A stretch of DNA of 20,387 nucleotides from a virus: positions 1 through 20,387 of IMG/VR virus record IMGVR_UViG_3300027851_001190; one strand, 5' to 3'. A program made the translations under genes and the position numbers. This document shows, piece after piece, positions 15,820 to 20,387 of the stretch (position 1 is its first letter; every line of letters begins with the position of its first letter). The notes below the pieces were generated by a model. It did no database searches and was not told the DNA's origin. It saw nothing but the letters and a program-made list of their open reading frames with translations.

Positions 15820-16361
15820 GCGTTCCTCCCGATCTCTCGTTTGTCGCTGCCGGCGTAGATTTCAAACTCCTGGCTCCAGCATTCCCGGCCGGCCAGCTCG
15901 GCCCGCTCTTCGTTGGAGCGTTGGACGTTGGACAAATAAAAGGAATCTCCCGATAGGGGCAGAACCACCGCAAAAGGAAGGCTGGTTAGCGTCTTTCCAA
16001 AAAGGGCGGCGACAATGATTTCACTCATAGGTGAAACGCCCACGGTTTCTGAGTCGCCGGTGAATGCCGCCATGCGCTCCCCGTAGTTTTGATCGCAAAT
16101 CAGGAGGGACAGGCTCACCGTTTTCTTGCTGGTCACCACGTTCCCGGACCGTTGATTCACAAATTCCTCGCCTGTCGTGACGAGAAAACAGGCCCGTTCT
16201 TCAAAAACCAGCAACTCCTCAAAAGCAGCCTGCAGGTTGGCCTGCGAAAAAACCTTCACGCCATCGGAAGTGAACAGGGGATCGGAACTGGCCGGCACGG
16301 TCAGAGTCAGTAGCAGCGTTCTGACGGCCGCCAGGATGTCGTTTTTGGAAGAGAAGCTCAT
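15816..16361 (-). CDS. Gp37-like tail completion / terminator protein (DUF1834-type)
   Basis: The 181-residue protein begins 1 nt after the gp36-like gene, with a GGAAG site about 9 nt upstream, and overlaps the next small gene by ATGA. An N-terminal helix (SKNDILAAVRTLLLTLTVPA) followed by a mixed alpha/beta body (ELLVFEERACFLVTTGEEFV, VVTSKKTVSLSLLICDQNYG, WSQEFEIYAG) is the pattern of Mu gp37/tail terminator proteins, which cap the finished tail tube and join it to the head. Gene order (gp35-gp36-gp37-like) supports this strongly, while the sequence alone is only moderately convincing. No membrane segment or enzymatic motif is seen. Confidence 0.68.
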   Translation of the reverse strand: MSFSSKNDILAAVRTLLLTLTVPASSDPLFTSDGVKVFSQANLQAAFEELLVFEERACFLVTTGEEFVNQRSGNVVTSKKTVSLSLLICDQNYGERMAAFTGDSETVGVSPMSEIIVAALFGKTLTSLPFAVVLPLSGDSFYLSNVQRSNEERAELAGRECWSQEFEIYAGSDKREIGRNA

Positions 16362-16362
16362 G

Positions 16363-16746
16363 TCAGAATTTCTTCCCGGAGCCCCAATTTCCGGTCTGGG
16401 GATTCACGTCGGTGGGAAGGGGGTCCTTGAGTGGCAGGTCGGGGAATTTGCCATCGCGGATTTCCCGCAGTTCCTTCATGGCCTGATCGTGTTTGGTTTC
16501 GCGTTTGGCGGGGATGGGTCCCAGACGGGAATACAGCTCAAACAGCACCAGGGCACGCACCAGGCGTTTTTCCCGGTCCACCGGCAGTGCATAGCGCCGG
16601 GTAAAATCGTCCACCTTCTGCAGCTGCTCCGCGATCGTCGTGGTGATCGGATCCGGATCGCCAAGCTCGACGAGCTTTTTGGCAATACCGTCCAACTCCC
16701 TTTTGGAGATGTCGGCCAGCAGATCTTTTTCGATGAAGGTGATCAC
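16363..16746 (-). CDS. Gp36-like head-tail connector (DUF1320)
   Basis: The 127-residue protein shows the DUF1320/Mu gp36 pattern: an N-terminal helical region with KRELDGIAKKLVELGD, a middle helix pair (TIAEQLQKVDDFTRRYALPV) and DREKRLVRALVLFELYSRLG. Proteins of this family are small all-helical connectors between portal and tail terminator. The C-terminal 40 residues (PIPAKRETKHDQAMKELREI, then a Pro/Gly tail GNWGSGKKF) look extended. The start codon is GTG and has no visible Shine-Dalgarno; directly upstream is the AT-rich and cttcgcg repeat spacer, so the start is less certain than for neighbouring genes. It is followed after 1 nt by the gp37-like gene. Confidence 0.82.
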   Translation of the reverse strand: MITFIEKDLLADISKRELDGIAKKLVELGDPDPITTTIAEQLQKVDDFTRRYALPVDREKRLVRALVLFELYSRLGPIPAKRETKHDQAMKELREIRDGKFPDLPLKDPLPTDVNPQTGNWGSGKKF

Positions 16747-16750
16747 GGGG

Positions 16751-16783
16751 TAAAGTTTTAGGTTTTAAGTATTAAGTTTTAAG
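16751..16783 (-). repeat. AT-rich iterated spacer (gttttaag-type)
   Basis: On the plus strand the block reads taaagttttaggttttaagt followed by attaagttttaag, an imperfect iteration of ttaagtttt/ggttttaag units. It is strikingly AT-rich within high-GC coding surroundings. It lies immediately upstream of the gp36-like start. Confidence 0.7.
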
Positions 16784-16803
16784 CAGAGGGCTGAAGGATT
16801 GGA

Positions 16804-16830
16804 CTTCGCGCCCTTCGCGTTCTTCGCGGT
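16804..16830 (-). repeat. Three 9-bp tandem units cttcgcgNN
   Basis: The plus strand reads cttcgcgcc, cttcgcgtt, cttcgcggt with exact 9-bp spacing. The array is flanked by an inverted pair gacttc (16802-16807) and gaagtc (16831-16836); the latter overlaps the stop of the coiled-coil gene. Such iterations are typical of dispersed intergenic repeats in high-GC bacterial chromosomes. Confidence 0.75.
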
Positions 16831-16834
16831 GAAG

Positions 16835-17293
16835 TCAGGCCTTGGCTTCCTCCGCTTCCAGGATCGCGCTGATGAGATTGTGCTCGTTCAGGCCGCGATG
16901 GTTGATGCCGAGCGCGCTGGCAATGCGGTCCTGTTCCTTCCGGGCCAGGCCCTGCAGCTCCTTCGCCCGGGCATCGCGCTTCTGCGCTTTGGCCTGGGTT
17001 TCGGTTTCCAGTCGTGCCTTTTCGTCGGCAGTGAGTTTTTCATCGGCGGCCTTCCGGTCCGCCTCTTCCTTGGCAGCCTTTTCGTCCGCCAGGCGTTTTT
17101 CCTCGGCCGCTTTTTCTTCCGCCTCTTTTTTGATGCGGGCAGCCTCATCCTTGTCGTCCGGGTTCGCCGGGACGACCTGTTTGAAGTGCAGCCAGGCATC
17201 CAGGGACGCTCCGCCGGCTTCGATGACATCGCCCTTCGGGACGACCTTTCCGCCAACCACAATCCCCTTGGGATCTTTGACGATGACTCTCAT
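16835..17293 (-). CDS. Coiled-coil virion-associated protein in the Mu gp35 position
   Basis: The 152-residue protein starts MRVIVKDPKGIVVGGKVVPK. An AAGGA site about 8 nt upstream selects this ATG over an in-frame start 81 nt further up. Residues 1-43 are a small beta domain common in short phage proteins encoded after the capsid gene (strand, turn, GDVIEAGG, helix DAWLHFKQV). Residues about 46-115 are a highly charged Ala/Glu/Lys coiled coil with repeated AAxEK/ADEK units. Residues about 118-152 (RKEQDRIASALGINHRGLNE, then HNLISAILEAEEAKA) resemble a small SAP/HeH-type helical domain that often binds nucleic acid. Its place between capsid and gp36-like genes equals Mu gp35. The function is unknown. 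Confidence 0.78.
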   Translation of the reverse strand: MRVIVKDPKGIVVGGKVVPKGDVIEAGGASLDAWLHFKQVVPANPDDKDEAARIKKEAEEKAAEEKRLADEKAAKEEADRKAADEKLTADEKARLETETQAKAQKRDARAKELQGLARKEQDRIASALGINHRGLNEHNLISAILEAEEAKA

Positions 17294-17313
17294 GGGTTGA
17301 TCCTTTTTGATCC

Positions 17314-17330
17314 GCCTTCTGCCTTCTGCC
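17314..17330 (-). repeat. Short direct repeat gccttct x2 plus partial
   Basis: The plus strand reads gccttct gccttct gcc, then cactgccctc, in the 94-nt gap after the capsid gene. It has the look of the dispersed intergenic repeats seen in the next spacer. Confidence 0.55.
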
Positions 17331-17337
17331 CACTGCC

Positions 17338-17355
17338 CTCCGGTTAGAACCAGAG
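17338..17355 (-). terminator. Hairpin after the capsid gene
   Basis: CTCUGGU pairs with ACCGGAG on the minus strand (7 pairs including one U-G, 4-nt loop), about 33 nt after the capsid stop. No U-tract follows. It could be an attenuator or an mRNA 3' stabiliser for the capsid message. Confidence 0.45.
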
Positions 17356-17387
17356 AGCATGTGGGCTCAGGCAATCAGGCCGGATGG

Positions 17388-18488
17388 TTAGCTCAGCACG
17401 TCCGAGAGGTGATAGCCCGCCGCACTGCCGACGAGCTTCTCATCGGTGTAATGGCGGATCTGGTTCACTTCCGTGTTGGTGTTGTTTTCGGAGTAGGTGA
17501 GCACCGAGGTGCCGCCCTCTCCGCCGCCGTCGACCGCCGTCCAGACGAAGGTCCGGAGGAAGTTCATGGCCTGCAGGTCCTGGCTGGCATTGGCATGCGC
17601 CAGAATGACCGAATCGGACCAGATCTTTTCCACGGCCAAGGCCTGGCCGTCGGCCGCGCTGTTGATCAGGCCGCCGGCGATGATGATGTCATCGATCTCA
17701 AACACCTGCTTGAGCATGTCCAGGGTCAGCACCTGCTTGTTGGCAGATCCGAAGAGCTCCAACAACTTGGTGTGATACTTCAGCTTGCGCCAGACCTGAC
17801 GGGGAATGATCATCAGATTGGGATCCATTCCCACCGCGTCATAAATGGCCTCCTTGGCCACATCCACATCCAGGTGGGGTGTCGAGGTGGTGTAATTGTC
17901 CCACTTGTTGGTCGGGCTGCTATTGGGAACAGTGCCGGCCGTGGCCGCCGCCTTGACGCGCTTTTCGTGGTTGATCCGAATGATGCGCAGGTTCCGGAGC
18001 AGGGCCGCACGGCTGGCGTCAAAAGCTGACGCATACCGTTTCTTGTCCTCAACCGGCACGGGCACTTCATGACCGTACTTCTTGCAGTTGTACGTGTCGT
18101 CAGACAGGTGCATCAGCGATCGCCCATAGGCTTGGCCGGGAGCCATCGCCTTCAGGGTCGGGACCGAGACCTCGTCTTCCGCCGTCGTGACGTAGTAGTC
18201 GGACGACTTTTCGTTGGTGTAGAAATACGGTGCGAGCCGGGCGCCCACGAAGGTGCCCATGTCTTGCATGAATTTCCGTGCCACCGAAGTGAGGACGGGG
18301 TTGATTGTGGCCGTGCTGGTCAAACCCATCTGGGTGTGACGACGGGCCAGCAGGTCGCCCTGCTGATTGCCCAGGCACTGCGCCATCGGTGCCAGGAACG
18401 TGGTGATGACCAGGAGCGTGAGCCCCCACATCAACAGTCCCAGGCCGGTGCGCGGCGGGCGTTGCATGAATTTTCCGAATCGTTTCAT
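17388..18488 (-). CDS. Major capsid protein with N-terminal hydrophobic segment
   Basis: The 366-residue protein has a body from about residue 54 (MGLTSTATINPVLTSVARKF) that fits a family of HK97-fold major capsid proteins. Family-like features are an APYFYTNEKSSDYYV strand, TYNCKKYGHEVPVPVEDKKR, the helix FDASRAALLRNLRIIRINHE, and DPNLMIIPRQVWRKLKYHTK followed by LLELFG and an IAGG strand. It follows protease and decoration genes as expected. Residues 1-53 are an extension: basic residues (KRFGK), then a strongly hydrophobic stretch at about 15-34 (GLGLLMWGLTLLVITTFLAP) and a polar linker ending LARRHTQ. It could be a signal-like anchor, a prohead domain removed by the protease, or an annotation artefact if M54 (at 18329) is the true start. 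No clear Shine-Dalgarno precedes either ATG. Confidence 0.88.
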   Translation of the reverse strand: MKRFGKFMQRPPRTGLGLLMWGLTLLVITTFLAPMAQCLGNQQGDLLARRHTQMGLTSTATINPVLTSVARKFMQDMGTFVGARLAPYFYTNEKSSDYYVTTAEDEVSVPTLKAMAPGQAYGRSLMHLSDDTYNCKKYGHEVPVPVEDKKRYASAFDASRAALLRNLRIIRINHEKRVKAAATAGTVPNSSPTNKWDNYTTSTPHLDVDVAKEAIYDAVGMDPNLMIIPRQVWRKLKYHTKLLELFGSANKQVLTLDMLKQVFEIDDIIIAGGLINSAADGQALAVEKIWSDSVILAHANASQDLQAMNFLRTFVWTAVDGGGEGGTSVLTYSENNTNTEVNQIRHYTDEKLVGSAAGYHLSDVLS

Positions 18489-18553
18489 AATTTTGGTTTC
18501 TGTTTTTCTCCGCTTACGCGGTTTGTGTTTTTGGGTTGCTTTGTCGTTGAGGG
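18489..18553 (-). promoter_or_regulatory. A/C-rich leader of the capsid gene
   Basis: This 65-nt gap contains AACGACAAAGCAACCCAAAA, ACACAAACC, a small GNRA hairpin CCGC-GTAA-GCGG, then GAGAAAAACAGAAACCAAAA before the ATG. The only GGAG lies about 19 nt before the ATG, too far for normal use. The leader should be largely unstructured, fitting S1-assisted initiation (inference). Confidence 0.4.
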
Positions 18554-19189
18554 TTATGCGGCCGCACGGAGAACCAGGTAGGACACTTTGGTGGTGCCGT
18601 CGGTTCCGTTGGCGCTGAGGGTGAGGTCGATCTGGTCGTTGGCATGATCGTTGACCGCCGAGACCAGGGTTTCCGTGGAGGCCCGCGCCACCAAGGTGGG
18701 CAGGATGATGTCCCCGTTTTCCAGTCCGGCCACCGCGATGCTGTCAGTGGTGGCAGCCCCGCCGGCCCAGGTGTGAACCCCGGATTTGACGATGCTGTAG
18801 TTCGGTTTCTGGTTCGGGATGTCGTAGACCTCGATGAGGTCGCCGTCCGCGCTGTTGCCGGCCGATTTCTTGATCCCACGGCTGAAGCCGGAGACCAGGG
18901 TGGCAGCCTTGCCGCCCACGGCCGGGATGATCTGGGCGCCGCCGGCAATGACGCCGCCAGCACGCACGCGCATGATGCCGCCGCTTCCCAGGAGGTGAAT
19001 CTGCACCTCACGGTCACGGAGATCCGCTTTTTCCACGATCACGCCGACTTCTTTGCCGACTGTGGCCAGGAGTTTGTAGGTTCCGGCAGCCGTGCCGGGC
19101 TCGACAAAGTAGCCCTGCTTGCCATCGAGGTCGCCCAAGGTTTCCTCCAGGCCCCCGAAGTTGATTCCGCCAACTGTTTCTGTTTGCAT
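18554..19189 (-). CDS. Head decoration / stabilisation protein, two-domain
   Basis: The 211-residue protein lies between protease and capsid genes, the usual place for a capsid decoration protein. Residues about 20-122 (LDGKQGYFVEPGTAAGTYKL, RAGGVIAGGAQIIPAVGGKA, GNSADGDLIEVYD) resemble DUF2190/decoration-like domains that bind the outer capsid. Residues about 128-211 (YSIVKSGVHTWAGGAATTDS, NGDIILPTLVARA, VSYLVLRAAA) form a beta-sandwich module also seen in other phage structural proteins. No signal peptide or membrane segment is present. The ATG has no Shine-Dalgarno and follows an A/C-rich leader. The role is inferred from order and the first domain. Confidence 0.75.
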   Translation of the reverse strand: MQTETVGGINFGGLEETLGDLDGKQGYFVEPGTAAGTYKLLATVGKEVGVIVEKADLRDREVQIHLLGSGGIMRVRAGGVIAGGAQIIPAVGGKAATLVSGFSRGIKKSAGNSADGDLIEVYDIPNQKPNYSIVKSGVHTWAGGAATTDSIAVAGLENGDIILPTLVARASTETLVSAVNDHANDQIDLTLSANGTDGTTKVSYLVLRAAA

Positions 19190-19223
19190 GGTGTTTGGTT
19201 ATTCTTGGTTGAGGTTGGACGGC
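19190..19223 (-). promoter_or_regulatory. A/C-rich leader of the decoration gene
   Basis: The gap reads CCGTCCAACCTCAACCAAGA then ATAACCAAACACC before the ATG. There is no Shine-Dalgarno and almost no G, resembling CAA-rich unstructured leaders. Confidence 0.4.
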
Positions 19224-19778
19224 TCAGCTCTGGGCCGGGGCGGCTTTGCCCAGGGATTCCAGATAGTCGTCGTAGAGTTTGGGATGGGCTTCGGCGGCTT
19301 TCACCAAAGCTTCGTCTTCGGAGATGTCTTCCTCCTTGGCGATGGCTTTGGCCTTGACGACCAGCTCGTGGTCGGTGCCGGCAACATCGTTGCCTTCGGG
19401 TCCGCCCTTTTTTACCACCTGGCCGGGAACCTTCGTGGGCTCCATGGCTTCCAGGAGTTCCGCGTCATCGGGGTTGGCCTCGATGCGGGCGATCCATTTG
19501 GCCTTGAGTGCATCGTTCTTCGGAGCGATGCGGCCTTCGGCGGCTGCTTTGGCCACGAGGGTCTCGGCGTTTTTCTTGCGGAGTTTGCCGAGGTCGGCCG
19601 ACACTTTGTCGTACTCCGACTTGGCAACGTAGTCCGTGGCCAACTTGGCCTTGAGGCTCAGCGCCTCTTTGATATCCACGCCCTTGGCGCTAAGCTCGGC
19701 CACCGCAGCCGCATCATCCAAGTCGCTGCTGCTGAGGATGCCGAACTTTGCCAGGAGCTTCATGAGTTCCTTGTTCAT
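19224..19778 (-). CDS. Possible nested scaffold protein from an internal start
   Basis: An in-frame ATG at 19778 begins MNKELMKLLAKFG exactly where the Pro/Gly linker of the protease ends, giving a 184-residue scaffold-like protein. AAAAGGA lies 3 nt upstream (19782-19788), close but plausible as a ribosome site. Phage Mu makes its scaffold Z from an internal start within gene I, so the layout has precedent. Expression is inferred only. Confidence 0.45.
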   Translation of the reverse strand: MNKELMKLLAKFGILSSSDLDDAAAVAELSAKGVDIKEALSLKAKLATDYVAKSEYDKVSADLGKLRKKNAETLVAKAAAEGRIAPKNDALKAKWIARIEANPDDAELLEAMEPTKVPGQVVKKGGPEGNDVAGTDHELVVKAKAIAKEEDISEDEALVKAAEAHPKLYDDYLESLGKAAPAQS

Positions 19779-20369
19779 CTGTCCTTTTGCCCCTGGGGGG
19801 GGCTGCGATGGCGGGTTAGGGTTCCCTCCCTGCGGGCCATCACCGCCGGGCTGGTTTGCGCCCGGCGCCTGCCGGGCTAAAAGTCGTTCGATCGTTTGGA
19901 AGGCCGGCCGGTTGACCATGCCGCCCATGTTCAGGGTCACGCCACGGATCTTGCGGATATCGCCTTCCTTGGTGATCAATACCTCTGGCGAAAACGCCTG
20001 GTAGGTTTCATCGGTCAGGGCCCTGAGCCCGGCGCCGCTAAGTTTGACCTGCACACGGATCCCGCCTTTTTTCGGATCCTCGCCACCCCACCAGGCTTTG
20101 AGCGGCCACGCGCTGGCCGGACCGTCTTCGTGGTCAAAGTCAAAATACGGCTTCACGCTTTCGCCGGCCGCAGCCTTGGCCAGCATATCCTGGATCTGCC
20201 CATTAATCAGTTCTGCGTCGGCGGCCTTCGCTTCAACCTTGATCTTTTTGGTCTTCTTGCCCACTAGGGCAGTGATTTCGTTGACCCCTGGCGGGACATA
20301 TTGGATTTCTCGCAGTTCGCCTGCGCCCGCAGGGATCTGCAGAGAGTACGCCGCCTGCAGCGTGTCCAT
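19224..20369 (-). CDS. Prohead protease / scaffold, Mu gpI-like
   Basis: From the first in-window ATG the protein has 381 residues, but the frame stays open to the window edge and this ATG has no good ribosome site, so the true start may lie outside. The N-terminal half matches Mu gpI-type prohead proteases: EIQYVPPG, FDFDHEDGPASAWPLKAW with probable catalytic H80, YQAFSPEVLI with probable nucleophile S127, and a TLNMGGMVNRPAF ending. These enzymes mature the capsid shell by cutting scaffold and other head proteins. A Pro/Gly/Gln linker at about 173-197 leads into a helical Lys/Ala/Glu-rich scaffold-like half (MNKELMKLLAKFGILSSSDL, DKVSADLGKLRKKNAETLVA). The stop is 34 nt before the decoration gene. 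Confidence 0.87.
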   Translation of the reverse strand: MDTLQAAYSLQIPAGAGELREIQYVPPGVNEITALVGKKTKKIKVEAKAADAELINGQIQDMLAKAAAGESVKPYFDFDHEDGPASAWPLKAWWGGEDPKKGGIRVQVKLSGAGLRALTDETYQAFSPEVLITKEGDIRKIRGVTLNMGGMVNRPAFQTIERLLARQAPGANQPGGDGPQGGNPNPPSQPPPGAKGQMNKELMKLLAKFGILSSSDLDDAAAVAELSAKGVDIKEALSLKAKLATDYVAKSEYDKVSADLGKLRKKNAETLVAKAAAEGRIAPKNDALKAKWIARIEANPDDAELLEAMEPTKVPGQVVKKGGPEGNDVAGTDHELVVKAKAIAKEEDISEDEALVKAAEAHPKLYDDYLESLGKAAPAQS

Positions 20370-20387
20370 CTCGGTGGCATCCTTGGC

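Larger units (their letters stand above)
1..20387 (-). mobile_element. Phage head and tail gene block (siphophage or prophage)
   Basis: Every supported gene lies on the minus strand in canonical virion-assembly order: protease, decoration, capsid, connector, terminator, tail tube, chaperones, tape measure, tail tip. Genes are packed with overlaps or gaps under 100 nt. Head and connector genes follow the phage Mu order, while the tail tip follows lambda and the Rhodobacter gene transfer agent, a combination known from D3112/B3-type transposable siphophages. No tail sheath, integrase, transposase, portal or terminase gene is present, so the ends of the element lie outside the window. Whether it is a free phage, a prophage or a gene transfer agent cannot be decided here. 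Confidence 0.93.

Noticed and set aside
16804-16830. The 9-bp tandem units as a CRISPR array or replication iterons
   Set aside because: There are only three short units with 2-bp variable parts and no spacers. There are no cas genes or replication genes nearby.
17294-17374. Upstream start for the coiled-coil protein (27 more residues)
   Set aside because: The extra stretch consists of the intergenic hairpin and gccttct repeat, while the ATG at 17293 has an AAGGA site and a normal family-like N-terminus.
17388-18488. Host membrane or secreted protein, because of the hydrophobic N-terminus
   Set aside because: The rest of the protein matches capsid family features and its neighbours are protease and decoration genes.
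1-20387. tRNA genes, anti-phage defence systems, integrases or other cargo
   Set aside because: I looked for these on both strands in the gaps and found none. The gaps are all under 100 nt.

Overview
The window is a block of bacteriophage structural genes, all on the minus strand, so it reads from right (20387) to left (1). It comes from a tailed phage with a non-contractile (siphovirus-type) tail, or from a prophage of that kind. There is no integrase, transposase, portal, terminase, tRNA or host gene here, so lysogeny, replication and host cannot be read directly. GC is high (about 60% by eye). Most tail genes have good Shine-Dalgarno sites. Several tail-tip and structural proteins carry glycan-binding-like modules, suggesting a polysaccharide-covered bacterium. 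The intergenic cttcgcg and gccttct iterations resemble dispersed intergenic repeats of bacterial chromosomes, which would favour a prophage, but the phylum is not determinable.

Head module (20369 to 15816). The order is a Mu gpI-like prohead protease with a scaffold-like C-terminus (and a possible nested scaffold start), a two-domain decoration protein, an HK97-fold-type major capsid protein with an unexpected N-terminal hydrophobic segment, a coiled-coil protein in the Mu gp35 position, a gp36-like (DUF1320) head-tail connector, and a gp37-like tail terminator candidate. This is the Mu/D3112 order.

Tail module (15819 to 6698). Next come a 41-residue gene, an 888-residue beta-helix tailspike in the slot where Mu has its sheath gene, the major tail tube protein, and a lambda G/GT-type chaperone pair. 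The pair is joined by a canonical -1 slippery heptamer (A_AAT_TTT) with a stem 7 nt downstream. A 1162-residue tape measure protein with an embedded virion-protein domain follows, then two related virion proteins, one with carbohydrate-binding-like repeats.

Tail-tip module (5711 to 1). A Dit-like protein, a hub with four cysteines spaced like the lambda gpL iron-sulfur ligands, an NlpC/P60 peptidase and a lambda J-like protein ending in a LamG domain reproduce the order seen at the end of the Rhodobacter gene transfer agent and of D3112-like Mu-type siphophages. These last genes overlap by ATGA or lie 1 nt apart, implying translational coupling. Hairpins and A/C-rich leaders around the capsid and tube genes suggest separate tuning of the most abundant virion proteins. 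There is no stretch of more than 300 bases without a gene.
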